A stretch of DNA of 64,000 nt, taken from positions 1,410,399-1,474,398 of the forward strand of contig SSBO01000001.1 of the NCBI GenBank assembly GCA_005281725.1, written 5' to 3'. The DNA is from Wuchereria bancrofti. Taxonomy: Eukaryota > Nematoda > Chromadorea > Rhabditida > Onchocercidae. Below, piece after piece: positions 1-13,173 of this stretch. The position numbers and the translations under genes are program-made. The notes below the pieces were generated by a model. The model had not been told where the DNA came from. It saw nothing but the letters and a program-made list of their open reading frames with translations, and made no database searches. Every line of letters starts with the position of its first letter. Position 1 is the first letter of the stretch.

Positions 1-852
1 AAGCAAATTTCAAAGCTATGCAATATGTATTTGACTAATTATTTGCTCATTGATAGGATAGGTATTAATTATCTTATATAGTCTAATAATTTTCGTAAAT
101 TTCATTCAATAATGTTTCTTGAAATCTCATCCATTTGATTAATTAATTTTGAGACAGAAGCGCACACATTGCTCATTTTCACATTTTCATTATTTCAGCA
201 GAAAATATGAATTGTTCTCTTGTTGCAGAAAATTGATTGCTAAGTAATTCATATGATACTTGTAAGTAAATGACTACTTAACCTTCCTCAAAAATAAATT
301 AATACTTTTTCTCAAAAAAAAAAGAAAGACTTATTCTCTCTTTTTTTAGAACTATCAATTTTTTTTTTTAAGAAAGGAAAAAATCAAATTTTACGAATAC
401 TAATACCAATTAAAAATGCTTAACCAAAAACATTAGAGCAATGATTATAGGCGCAAAAGTTGAATAAGGATAATGTGATAAGGAAAAAATTTTTTTAGAT
501 TTGAGAGATTTGCACACTTTTGAGAATTTTTGCGCTGAATTTGAAGACATTTCTTGCTTTCGATCAATGTAACACATTGTGATATATCAAAATTTTGTCT
601 GCTAGTAGTAGTTGGCACAGATGTAAAATCAGTATTCTGCAAGAAAAAAAATTTGATTCATATTTTTCACTTTATAATATTAAATAAAAATAAACAAAAA
701 AAAAACACTAGGAAAATAGTAATTAGGAATAAAGGATGATTTCATAAAACTGAGAAATTGAAAATTATAAAATTTTTTGTGAACTGAAGATGATTACAAC
801 AAAAAAAAAAAATCTTTTTTTTTAATTTTTATTCATAAAAAAAATAAAAAAG
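1..852. other. A+T-rich stretch without a supportable gene
   Basis: I see no coding structure here. Two short open frames overlap on opposite strands near 445-739, but neither has splice context or a recognisable domain. Homopolymer A and T runs are frequent. The lower end of the next gene's 3' region falls here, with a TTTATT at about 828-833 that would read as AATAAA on the minus strand. Confidence 0.6.
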
Positions 853-1221
853 TTATTTAGAACAAACATCAGAATTTACCTTCTGTAGTGACTGTTTATT
901 ATATCCAATTTGTTGTAATGATGAAATATTGGAATACTTATCATTTCCACTTCCATTTTCAACATTGCCAATTTTTTCTAACTCCGATACTTTTGCAGGT
1001 GTATTTTTTTTGTGACGACCAATGACCATAAATATGCCAAATAAAATGAGTAATAAAGCAGTAATTAGTAATACATTTATGATGTATCGCTTTTTATCAA
1101 TTAACCATTTTTGATGTTTATGAAGAGAAGTAATGATAGTAGTTGGTAAAATATTGATATTTGTACCATTGATGATACCATTGGTACCATTGGTAGAAAA
1201 GGTATCTGGTGCTGATTCCAT
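853..1221 (-). CDS. small single-pass membrane protein, hypothetical
   Basis: This 122-residue open frame appears intronless. I do not recognise a family. The N-terminal 40 residues are rich in Thr, Asn and Ile and contain two N-G-T sequons (N-glycosylation type). A basic patch (KHQKW, DKKRY) precedes one strongly hydrophobic helix at about residues 47-68. A basic stop-transfer stretch (RHKK) follows, then a polar tail of about 50 residues rich in Ser, Asn and Lys. The layout fits a type II or type III single-pass membrane protein without a cleavable signal. An AATAAA-like signal lies just after the stop on the minus strand. The frame is longer than most chance frames in this A+T-rich DNA and its composition is protein-like, but a missed upstream exon cannot be excluded. 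Confidence 0.5.
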   Translation of the reverse strand: MESAPDTFSTNGTNGIINGTNINILPTTIITSLHKHQKWLIDKKRYIINVLLITALLLILFGIFMVIGRHKKNTPAKVSELEKIGNVENGSGNDKYSNISSLQQIGYNKQSLQKVNSDVCSK

Positions 1222-3981
1222 TGATATTCAAATGAGAACCAGAAAGAGAGATGTAATGGTTAATTGACAATTCTTAAGTAGTCTCTCTAACTTGAATATA
1301 ATCCGAATTGAGAAATATAAAATGGGTTGGACTTTTGGGATTGATATGAAATAACTTGGCAAATTCGAGGGAGGAGTTGTAATTTAATGAAAATCATTGA
1401 GGAATGATACTTTATCTTCTTCTATCATCAATTACTACACTATTTTTCCGTCACTTTATTTCTTGTCATATGAAGAATTTACACCACGTAAGATAATTTC
1501 TATACAATGCTAAATTATTTTATTATCTTTAGCATCAGATATCAATGAGCTACTGAACTATAGTTTGCATCAACAAGAAATTTGTCTTTTAATTTTAAAT
1601 TAAAAAATTTTATACAATGTAGAAAGTTGTTAGAAAATAAAGAATTGAAAAATTTTTGTCTCATTTGTTTTAATTTATCAATAATTTTAATTGAAATTTG
1701 AAATATTTTTGAATGAAAAGAAATGAAATTATGAACAATCAAAAATGTGAAAATTTTTTTCTCTTTAATATGAATGATAATATCATTTGCATTAATAATT
1801 TAATAATTTTATTATGTCTGAATTTGATGTCATAGTGCCAATCAGTGCCTTAAAATATTCATTGCATTATTGATAAATTAATAGGTACTAAAGCTAATAT
1901 TTTCAATGACAGTGCAATATCTCTCTCAGATAACACATTTTAATATTTAAAATATTCTTGAAGAAATCAATTTCTGAAAGTTATGCAATTTTCATAATTT
2001 TTTTTTATTTTCAATTTCTTTTTTCACTTTTTTTTCCCTTTAATTAAGAATTTTCCATAATTTCAACTTTGAAAATAATAAAATAACACTTGTTTTGCAT
2101 AATATTTGACACATCTGGCCTTTCACTTTGTACCAATGAGAAGTAAATAATCGAAATTTGGCATAAACTAAAGTCAAAACTTTAATAATCATCTGCCATT
2201 TGTAATCCTCACACATTTATACAAGGGAGAGAGGGAGAGAGAGAGGGAGAGAGAGAAGTGAAAGAAAAAGATGGATTGGATTGGTACTAATAAACTATAA
2301 ACAATATGAATTAATCAAGTAGGATGGATAACTGTGAGGGCTTAATTTGATTATTTGTAAACATTTGTCACCTTTAAGTAATAATGAATTTTGAGTTTAA
2401 AATTAGATTTTTTAAAATTATGATTTAATGAAAGACATTGCTTATTACAGGCTGAGCAACAACTGTTTTAACAAGTGGCATTTTGTAAGATGATTGACTG
2501 ATGTAATGCAATATCACTAACGAATTAGTCACTTCTCGCATTTTCGCAATTTTACATATTTCTAAAGAAATATAAAAATGAATTAAGAAATTTACACGTT
2601 ATTGAAAATTTTAGAATTAATCTATAATTTATTTTCATGTATTGTATATTCATTATTTTTTATTACTAATAACAAGAATTTTTGTTTTCTTTTCCCGTTG
2701 CTATATTAATTAAAATTTAGTTTTTAATTAACAGTTCGAATTGTTGGGAGAAAAAAAATTATAAGAGGTATATTTTGAATGGTGGTATATTGAGAGAGAG
2801 GAAGAGAGAGAGAGAGAGAGAGAGAGATGTAAAGATGCAACAAAATTTGTGTAATATGTCAGCTGATAGAATTTACTTCTAATCCCTCACTTTCTGCTGA
2901 CCTGACCAGACCAGATTAACTGTACTTCACTATTTCATCCATACTCTTCCCTCAATGGGTACATTTGATAAGATAGACATATCATATAGTAATGACATGA
3001 TATGTCTTGTGCATTACTAATTAGATGACCACATGAATTAAATAAGTTGCATTTTAAGTTTTGTAAAATTGAATATTCAAGTACATCCAACTTTAACAGT
3101 TTATTTGACATCAATGATAAGAGATATATCATTGATCTAATTCAATAAAAGAAATATCGATGAAGAGAAGTTGCAAAGAAAAAATGTGTGACATATGTGA
3201 AAGGATTTTGCTCCCCTTAAATCTCATTATCAGCAGCTTTCGATTCCTTTGATGTTACACTGCGACATGATGACACACATCCTTATCTGTTCACGTGAGT
3301 GCAAGTTAGCTTAACAACTGTTTCATAAAAGCAGTAAATTGCTCTTGCTCTAACTTTATTAGATGCAACCATAAAAAGTAATTGCTCGATCCTAGTTTTT
3401 ATTTGTTGATAATTATTTGCCAAGTGATGCGATTGTTTGACGTTGCACTACTTTCTCTATAGTCGGTGCTAATGCTAAAACAGTTGCAACAACCAATAAA
3501 AGTCATATATTTAAAAAATCTTTTCCAAGCGTCTGTCTTTCCCATTGCAATTTGTCATATTTTAAAAATAACAAATTTGACACTTTGTCGTTTTGAAAGA
3601 AATCTAAAATTGTTTCTAGTTGAACGAAATGTTGTGCATATTGATCAAATAAAACTTTTATTATTATATTTAAACAAAACATCTTTAGCTGTCGATTATA
3701 GGATACAAAAAGAAAAAGAAATTATTGATATTTACTGGCTATTTTTTAACATAAAGAAATAATAATTACATATATAAATCACAAAATTCCTTTTTTCTTG
3801 GAATTAATAGGAAGTACATTCATACAGAAAATAAAAACAACCCAAAGCAACAACAACAGTGCCAAAATCATGGCAAAAGGCGAGAGATAACAAGCAAGAA
3901 TAGGCAGATAGATTTAATATAATTAAATGCAACAATTATACAACTACATTACACTTTTGAACAAGAGCAAAATATCTGAAG
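1222..3981. other. intergenic, purine microsatellites
   Basis: No gene is supported in this 2.8 kb. It contains two GA-rich simple repeats, at about 2225-2256 and 2791-2827, and many A/T runs. A 98-codon plus-strand frame at 3466-3762 has Lys/Leu/Ile-rich composition typical of chance frames in A+T-rich DNA and has no recognisable domain. The lower part should include the RPA-interacting protein gene's 3' UTR (just below 3982). Confidence 0.55.
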
Positions 3982-5395
3982 CTAAAATACTTCATAATTA
4001 AATGCACACCGATTACAACGAAGAAATAATTTATCGAAATCTTGCAATATTAAACTAGGAGTTTCCGAACATTCTCGATCAGCATGAGAAGTGAAAATAT
4101 TTGTAAAATGAGTTGTTAATTCATGGGGAGATGGTAATGGTTGCGTCAAACGCAACTGCAGTTTACAATGCTCACATATCAGTGAATATTCATCCGGAAA
4201 ACTCAGATTGGCAAACTGAAATAAAAAAAAAAACATTCAAATATGAAATCTTTTAAAATGAGAACTTTTAAATATTAGAGTTAAGTTTAAATAAAACTGA
4301 AAATAATAAGTCTATAAAATGGAGGAAAATTATAATGACCAATGACACTTAGTATCATTTCTGATAATATGACCTCCAGATTCTAGTAATGCTATGACAG
4401 GAGAATTCTCACAAACCAAGTGCAACAGCTTACTTTAACTCAAATGGAATTTATAAAAACTGATTATAAACAGAGAGAATAAACAACAGAAAAGAATAAT
4501 CAAAAGGAAACTCAAGCATTGCTTGTCAAAACTTCTTTAGATTACCAGTCCATATGATTTAGCCCATAAAACTAAAGCGAAGACTAAACATCTATTGGAA
4601 TTACCGAATCATACCTGACATCTTGGACACAAGACAGCACTGTATCCACTTGCCAAATCTTCCAGTCGTTCTTGCTCATAAGCAATCATGCTTTCTATCT
4701 CTGAAAATTGCTGCTGAAATGTACAAAATTCTGACAATCCGATACAATAATAAGTGCATATTCATGAAACAGACTTATGATACTTATGATAATACTCAGT
4801 GATAGGATGAGGAAAAAACCTTGTTGGGTCATTTCGTCTCGAAATCGTTCGAATTCTTGAATAGCTTCATTCAATTCATTCTCTGTGATATGCTCTGATA
4901 ATCTTAAAGCATTGACTTCATTCTGTATTATGGTTTCAATGAATAAATCAGTCTGCCAACATTCAAACCCACCACGTGCACGATTAAAAACTTTCTCTCG
5001 CTCATCTCGGAGTCGTCGGATAAAGTTCTGAAAAATTTGAATGCATGTAAAATTGCAACAAACAGTAATTGCAACAGTTAGTACGACAGTAATTATGTTG
5101 TTATTATTTATAAGTGAAAATATGAAATGAATATTTTTCTCAGGATATTACCTGTTCCTCAGTCTACTGCTAAGCTTTTTCCCTAATGCAATTATTTTCA
5201 TCAAAATTTCAAACACTGAGAAGTAATCCGTCCTGTAATCTTTTTAAGTCAATAAAAAGTGGTCAAACGTGATTTATTAATTACACAAATACATGAATAC
5301 TATTTGCAAACCTTTCGCAACTCACTTTTCCAATCTACATTTTTCTTTTTGTAAAGATGTTGATGGGGTGATACACACTGTTGCTGTTGCGACAT
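3982..5395 (-). CDS. RPAIN: RPA-interacting protein (RPAIN/RIP) homologue
   Basis: Four exons on the minus strand: 5312-5395, 4820-5027, 4615-4730 and 3982-4215 (642 bp, 213 residues; human RPAIN is 219). All junctions are GT-AG and keep frame. RPAIN binds replication protein A and carries it into the nucleus for replication and repair. Family features seen: an N-terminal basic segment around a Trp (VDWKSELRK) followed by a basic R-rich stretch, a central acidic helical region, and a C-terminal zinc-binding domain. That domain has CPRC, then CEHC, then a His/Cys pair (HADREC) and a final CNRC just before the C terminus, matching the family's spacing of cysteines. A TTTTAG acceptor-like motif 11 nt upstream of the ATG could be an SL trans-splice site. 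Its 1.6-kb distance from the next gene suggests independent transcription. The domain order and length make the assignment fairly secure. Confidence 0.85.
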
Positions 5396-6969
5396 TTTTT
5401 CGAAATCTAAAATCTATTAAGCATAAATTTAAAAATTCATTCAAAACAAACAAATAGTAAAAATAACACCGAGAAACGAAAAAGACTACGGGGTCATTTC
5501 TGTGTTAGTGATAAGATTTAGTGGTACAACCAGTTGGACTTTTGACCGCTGACCATAGGTTAGTAGCATTGGACAGGGCGGATGGGCTGCGGAGGGGCTG
5601 GTAGGTGTATCATAGATTAGTCGGTTTATTATGAATGGAGGAGTAAAATTTGGAAATATTATTATCATCTTATCACGAAAATCAGTTAAAGTATTTATAC
5701 CGTAAATCAGCCAATAATTTTTGAGATTTAAAAAATTTCTCTAAAACAATTAGTTTAGTGAAAAGAAAAAAAAGGACTTAAAGGAAGGTATTTTCTAGGA
5801 ATATTCAACTTATTTTCTAAAAATTTCTTGGTGGAATATAAAAATTTTAAAATTTATTTAGCAAAAATGAAAAATTTTTCATAATGTTCAATCGTATACA
5901 TAACGAATAGGCATTGGAAATATTTTTCAAGTATTGACAATTTCCTCAATGGATGCTTTCTGATAAATGTAAAACTATGATAGTTTGATAAATGTTGCAA
6001 TTTTATAAAAAATTTCATATAATCATATAATGTCTGGGAAAATGGTGAAAATTCGTGAAATATTCGTAGCGAAATTAATGAAGCTAATTTCAGCTTTCTA
6101 CCCAATCTTCTTTATATTATATCAATTTAAAAATTAAGTCAATTAAAATTAAACTATAAATGTAATGACATGATGGAGTAACTAAAATCAGTCATTTTTC
6201 CAAATAATTCGAAATTTTCAAAAAATATTCCTTGCACAAATATTTAATAATAGAATTATTACGCAAATAATTCAATTACTTATTCTTAAATATTAAAAAA
6301 ATTAATGCCTAAAACATAATTTCACTGGAGAAAATTGATATGATTGATTTTTTGAAAAATTTTATTTAAATTCAATTCCATTTTATTTCATTTACAATTT
6401 ATATTAAATTACTTGGTGAATAATCCTACGAGAAAGGTTTCAGTTGCAAGCGCTGTTGAACTTACTACAAACGCTTCTAAGGTAATTTGAAAAATTTTAC
6501 AAATCATCCGAATGACTTCGGTTACTTTCAATATCAATCAAACATTTATGTCGCGATAATTGCAAAAAAATTGCATATTTTGTCAGATACCAATTACTTA
6601 CTTCTTAACGTTGTTGTTTGTTATGCAGGACGAGTACGGTAGGCGGTAATGGCAACACAGAGAGAGAGAGAGAGAGAGAGAAAGGGAGAGACAGTGATAC
6701 ATGAAGAATCGTTCTGACTCTCAGTATTAAAGTAATCGTACTATAGGTAGGTAAAGGTAATCTGCGAGCTTTGAAGAATCTAAGTTGGTTGTCATTGACA
6801 ATGAATGGCTCAAATATATCGCTTTGGTATCTGTATTTGTTCTACGACCTTTATTTAATTTTATTTGACTTTTAATTTGATAAAAAAATTAATAAAGAAT
6901 TAATTGCTATCTTTTTTATTTATCCGACAATTTTGATAAATTACATTATAGTTGATATCAAAAACAATG
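5396..6969. other. intergenic region with GC-richer island and GA repeat
   Basis: This region lies between the RPAIN start and the receptor gene's stop. A stretch at about 5486-5660 is clearly richer in G and C than its surroundings and sits immediately upstream of RPAIN, so it is a candidate promoter. A pure GA repeat lies at about 6659-6693. Two short plus-strand segments flanked by good splice signals (6444-6481 and 6629-6645) are discussed as a finding. A minus-strand AATAAA (plus-strand 6915-6920) lies about 50 nt after the receptor stop and is its likely polyadenylation signal. Confidence 0.5.
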
Positions 6970-9900
6970 TCAAAAATATAGATAAACTGTCCAATAAACA
7001 ATGTGAAAAGCAACGAAAAATGTCGGAAATAGAATTCTCGATATAAGATCAACCTGAAATTGAAATTGTAACTCTGTTCTGAAGTAAGAACTAATTGAAA
7101 AGTGGTATACTTTTTGAATTACTTTTAGAATCCATTATGATTAGTGCAGCCAGCATAGCATTCATATTTGACCTTAAATTGACCTTTCCTTTTCTTGCAT
7201 TTATTTTGTTATAACCATGTTTACATTGATTTTTTGGCTCAAATTATTCAATCAAATTATGAACCTGTGATGGTCGTATCCTCAAACAACTACATAAACA
7301 TTTATTGGCAGACGACATTCTGATCATAGCTGACCTTAAGCGAAATTGATTTTTTGATCTTCGTGTCAATAATGGCATTTCGAAATCATTTTCAGACTAT
7401 AACAAAAAGTGATAGTCGCAAAAATTCCGAAACGACTTCTTTTTCTTTTCATAACGTATTAAATTACAAATGGGTTACGGAATAACTTTTGAAATAATCA
7501 AAAATTTATTGCAAAAAAAGAGTGCTTTTCCTTGAGTTACTTAAAATGTGACATTTGCGCTCTTGGAATTACTATTATCAACCTCATTATTGAAAGTGTA
7601 ATTTCTAAGTTCCATTGCTCGGATTCTTTGTATGATTGGTGAATTTTCGGTTAATTCATAAAAGCAAGTTGTTGCGGTTGTTGTATTATTCACCAAAGAG
7701 TTTCGATATCGTTCCATTAGATAACCTATCGTTGCATATTCTAGTAATGATGCAAAAACTGCAAAAAAAGTAACAAAAAAAAGTTGCTATTAATATTATT
7801 ACCATCAAAATACGCATTCGAAAGAATAAACTTATTGATTGATTGATTTCTGGGAGTTAGAAAATTCCAGTAATTAACAAAAGGATGAAATAGATGAAAA
7901 AATTTGACATGAACATAACCTACTATTCATCGCTACCAAAAATTTAAATCAATTAAAAATAAAAGATGGAAATCGAAAAATGAAGACTGCTCATTTTTTT
8001 AAATTTTCATAAAACCTAATTATTGTACAAACTTACCAATAAAATAACAAGTTCCAAGAAAAATATCAAGACTTTTGACGTATGATACCTAAAATGAAAT
8101 GCTTGTTTACTTAGCTATTGATTAGCTTGTTTTCTTGCCTCCGGTAAACCGGATATATTACAAATGTCAGAATTCGCATTTGATAACTTTTATGACGAAT
8201 GGGGATATAATCAAATTATATCTTTCTAATATCAGAAAAATTTTTGATTTTGAATTTATACGTTATTTAAAGAAAAATGATAATTTTAGCTTCAAATAAT
8301 TTGTTGAATGATTATGTAATACCTTCGGTAATGAGGCATTTGTTGAGGTCATCAATGTTGTCATTGTAAGTACTGTTGTGACACCTACAAATATTTTTTT
8401 TTTTTTTGCGAATGAGATGACAAAGATTTGTTTGGGAAACTGCTTCGAAATGAGTGCTATTACATGCAGTAATACTGACTAATTTATGGTAATTAAGTAC
8501 AGCTTGATAAATTAACTGATTTCTGATTTATTAAAAAATTATTAGAAAAAATCGATATATTATCTTTGAATAAATTCATCCTATAATTTATTTATATGCG
8601 CTTAATGTTAAGTTTTTTTATTTCTTACATATTCATGAATTTTTCACAAATTATATGTTTGTTTGTTTGTTTGTTTTCAAGAAATGTTAGCAATAAAACT
8701 TAAACATACAATTAAAATTTTATTACCTATAGCAACTCGAGCTTGAGTAGCATCACGATTAAGCCAAAATGATATCCAAGAAATGACAACAATTAATGAA
8801 GAAGGAAAATATATTTGTATCAGATAGAAGCCAATATTCCGTTTAAATGTAAAATAAGTAGAAAGTCGTGAATAGTTTCCTTAACACAAAAATATCTAAT
8901 CAAGAAAATGCTCTATTCTGTTTTATTGTCATTTAATAAATTCTTCCTATAATTGATTTTACTCAATTGAGTCTGTTTACAATTTTGAGTTTGATTTTTC
9001 AAACTTATTATTTATAGTTTGTAAACTAAGGTAGCTAGTTAGTAATGATAGTAATTTTTGAACTTTGCATATGGATAATTAGTTATTTAGTGAAAAAAAG
9101 CAAACGAACACCTGTACTAAGCGAAATGACCCGTTCGACATGCCTATGGTCACCAATTGTGAAATGAGCTAAATGTACATTCTCATCGATTGTCACCGAA
9201 TTATCACCCAAATGCCAATGATATATGATGTCACGGGTGCTATATGCATAACTCTGTAAATCATAAATATGAAAAAATAAATTGAAACCGAAAATAAATA
9301 AACAATGCATACCAATACTGCCAGTACTAAGGAATTCTCTTTTGACAGTAACCAATTTTCGAGTTAAATTAAAAATTCGAAAAACTTCCTATTTTGAATG
9401 TTAGATTTGTTTAAACATTGTAGTAAAATCTAATTTGACGAATTTCATTATCACAAAATAGTATGTATTCTTTCTTAAATGGATGAAATGAATAACGTTG
9501 ATATTATTTCTAAACAAATGGTAAATATGAAAAAATAGAGACTGGAATAAATAAGAAAGGATTGAAATAAAATAGAAAAATTGAAAAAGACAGGAGGGAT
9601 TCTAACCGGATAAGGAAAGATGACAAACGGATGGTATTTCAGACAATTGGACGAAAAGTCTGAAGGAGCAGTTAATTTTTAAATCATGATAATATAGGTT
9701 AGACTGTTTAATAGGGTCTAAGTTCTTGGTGTACTAAAGTATTCTATCTTCTATTCTTAACAACAATTTGAAATATTATCGGTTATTAAAGCGTTTTGTT
9801 TTTAAATTACTTAAAAAAATGATTCACATTCAACTAATTAAGAAAGGTCTACTAATACTTCGCATGAATAAAAGTATTGGATATTTGATTTTTCAAGTCT

Positions 9901-12900
9901 TGCTCAATTTTCAGGAAGAAAATACTGTTCTAAACATTTTGATATCATTTTTTTTTTCTTTGCTAAATTTGTTAAATTTTTGCCGGGTACAAATATTTAC
10001 TATTAGAAGCAAATTCCAAAAAGTATTGAAAAATTTTTTCAAAAAAAAAAGATTTATTTAGTTTTATATTTTTTGATTTTTAAAATTAGAATGAAAATAA
10101 AAGAAGGACACAAAAATGAAATTGAAATTAAAATTTGCAGCAAATTTTAAAATTTAAACTTGCTATCACACTACTATTGTTCTTCATTTTTACAAGTTAA
10201 AACAAAGAAAAAAAGTTGAAAAATAGTTAGAACTTTGTGATCATGAAATGTAAGTTGAAATAGCTGATGAACTGATTGTTAGCAAAGATTGATGATCGAG
10301 AATTGTACCTCAAGTTCGAGAGCACAAATTTGAACATCCAATGGAAACTGAAATACAGAAGAGAAAAAAGAAACTTATGATGCATTAATTTTTAACTATT
10401 TTTTAAATTATAAGATATATTATTAGTCAATATTATTTTAATTATTGGGGGAAAGAAGGGAACAAAAAGAAGACAAAATGAAATTATGAAAATTTAGTTT
10501 TATTCGTTTTGTAAAATATACTTTTTAAATTACAAAAGAGAAAAAAATACTGGAAAGAAAAAATTAGAAAATTTTCAAATTAAAAAATTTCTCAAATATT
10601 TCTCTCACTCCTACATTATTTAGTACCTTTTATTTTGTTTTCTTTTTTTTTAAGTTAAAAATTTAAACATACACTGTGTAAATTCATTGGACAATTAGCT
10701 GTTACTGTAAGTCTGCAAATGAAAACATTACACTTTTTTTTTTTGTTAAATTTTTCATAATTGTTTAATTTTCATTTAATATATTACTGTTATTTTATGC
10801 AAATATTTTGTTTTTTCATTTTTCATTTTGCTTCTTATCTATGCGTTCTTCCTTTTTCTTTTTTAAATTTTATCACTATTATCAATTTAATCATAAGTTT
10901 GAGAAAATATTAAGAAGAAAAAAAAGTAAGTATTACCTAATACTACGGAATACATTTCCATGATTATCGATACGTAAAAAAGAGTTATGTGTTGTAGCTT
11001 CATGAAAAAATGATTTCTTTTCATTGGGAAAAAAAGTATCCGGAACCCAAATACTTTTTATTAAATCAATTCCGATTGTTAATTCTTGTTCATTAGCACT
11101 TTTAAATGCTAAACGATTATCACGCCAAAATTGACGTAAATATAATGCAACAGTGTAATCCTGTAAATTCCTATAAAATTAGATTTTGTCGACTGCTCAC
11201 AGCTTTATTTTTTTTATAAAAAAATTAAAATTATTCAGGATGATTTTGTTTTCAAGTTAAAATTATTCAAGGAATTATTATTATATAATTTATTTTTTAT
11301 CAAAATTTTAATAATATGATAAGTGTATTTAAATTCCTCAAATTTTGTAACAAATTTCATAATTCTATAGCAAATTTATCAACTAATAATGTAAGTGTAA
11401 TAAAAAAGCCAATCACTCTTCTCACTATTTTACTTTTCACTTGCAAAATAATTTAATATTTGCTATAGAAATATGACATATTTTTATATAATTAAAATAT
11501 TATTCCAAAAAGACAAAAAGATAAGTAAATAAATAAATAAATCATAAAAGGAAAAGAAATTGATGAAATGAATCAGAAAAGTTAAAATAATTATAAAATA
11601 AAAATTAACAATGAAATGGTACCATGGAAACTTCTGAAATAGCACTTATCGTAGTAACATGAATGGTAACATTTACTTCAATTGGTTCTCCTCAAAATAA
11701 TTATTTTTATAAGTTTGTTTGATAGAAACAATAATTAAGTGATTATTTTTCAAAAAACTATTAAATTTGTTGAAAATTTCATTGAATGCTTTTGAATTAT
11801 ATAATGAATAAAATGCATTTGTAAATTGATTTGTTAGAATTTTTACTTTTAAAATCTTTTAATGTATGATATATTAATGTTAGTTTGGCGTTAATATTAG
11901 AGTCAATTAAAAATTAATGCATTTTTTTTACATATTTCAATATTAGTCGATGATCAATTCGAATGGTCAATATTTGCTTGTTAATGCTTCTTTTATATTT
12001 ATTAGTTTGTTTAATTAAACTAACACAAGTGTAATCCATATGATAAACAAAAAAAATGTTAAACTTTCATGAAATAAACTACTTGAAAGATTTCAACTTT
12101 TTTCTCAAAGTTAAAAATCAAATTGAAAATTGATATATTGGAATTGTTTACATATTTATCCGATGATATAATATGATAAAACTAACGACCGTAATTTGGC
12201 CTAATTCTGCGATCATGGCTTGCGATCAGCTGATCAAGCAGACGACTAACATTCATTTCCAGATGGCGTTGTGACTGTTGATTTTGCTTATTTGAAGCAA
12301 TTGGTTCTCTTGAATGAAAATAAAAATAAAAAACTGTTTGATGAATATAAGAGAACGCTTACGTAAGTAAGTAACGTATATTTTATCTATCACGTAAGTA
12401 ATATCTGCAAATAGCTTTATTCCTTCCAATAAATTTGAAAGATTGGGTTTTCCGAGAATGAATTTTTGAAAAATTTGCAGATTAAATATTATTTATTTGA
12501 TTAGATCAAGAAAGTTTCTTAAAGTAGCAGCATGGAAGGAAAATTTACAAGATTTTAGGATATTTTAATAAATACAGTTATAAATATTTGAAATACATCA
12601 AAATGTAACCAAAAATATGAGCAAAATTTTGAAAATTTACGGAGTATATGAAAAAAAAAACTTACTGATTCTGTATTTTATTATATTCTGATTCGGCTAT
12701 CGATTGCTAGAAATTCGATAATTATTGTGTTTACTCATAGCTAAGCAAATGTGATCATTAGTATTATTTTAATTTGTATATCTCAATATTACTATTGCTT
12801 ACATCAAAATCAAATTTCAATTATAATTACTGCCTGAAAAAGTTACTTTATCTGTTTGTTAAATAAAAACTCAAATATTACAAAATTAACTATCACAAAT

Positions 12901-13173
12901 TTTTAGATATATATTTCTTTCAAAAGTTTAATTAGCTTAGAATTTGGAATTATATTTAATTAAGATTTAAGCATTTGCAAAAAAAAATTCTTAGTAATAT
13001 TAACGAATGAATTATTACAATAATTACAGTATGATAGTATCATTATTAATTAATGAAAATACTAAGAAAGAACTTACAGTAAACAATTCGTTAGATATTG
13101 TGATAACATTCTGAGATAATATAGCAACTATTAATGATTTGTGAATAAACTGTAGATAAATTGAAGTAATCAT
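6970..13173 (-). CDS. GABA-A/RDL-type Cys-loop ligand-gated chloride channel subunit
   Basis: Fourteen exons (minus): 13078-13173, 12666-12706, 12190-12308, 11623-11690, 10937-11160, 10673-10712, 10309-10347, 9112-9253, 8727-8879, 8323-8384, 8037-8088, 7583-7758, 7265-7396 and 6970-7053. They total 1428 bp (475 residues) and every junction is in frame. Order: signal peptide, extracellular domain with loop motifs (RQFW, VPDTFF), a Cys loop with exactly 13 residues between cysteines (about 190 and 204), TGNYSRL before M1, M1 about 272-295, M2 (TTVLTMTTL) about 302-322, M3, a cytoplasmic loop of about 100 residues, and M4 in the last 27 residues. It would form a plasma-membrane pentamer gated by GABA. 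M2 position 2' is Ala, the dieldrin-sensitive state in insect RDL. The usual PAR before M2 reads QAR. Candidate nematode groups are UNC-49, GAB-1, LGC-37 and LGC-38; I cannot choose among them. The donor after 7583 (GAG|gttgat) is weak, and TTG|gtgaat within that exon is an alternative. Confidence 0.9.

Noticed and set aside
3466..3762. 98-codon plus-strand open frame
   Set aside because: Lys/Leu/Ile-rich, no recognisable motif, no splice or start context, and this length is expected by chance in very A+T-rich DNA.
5486..5668. Minus-strand frame once considered as the M4 exon of the GABA receptor
   Set aside because: A far better M4 exon (about 27 residues ending in YWTVYLYF then stop, correct phase) was found at 6970-7053. 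The 5486-5668 stretch is more likely the RPAIN promoter.
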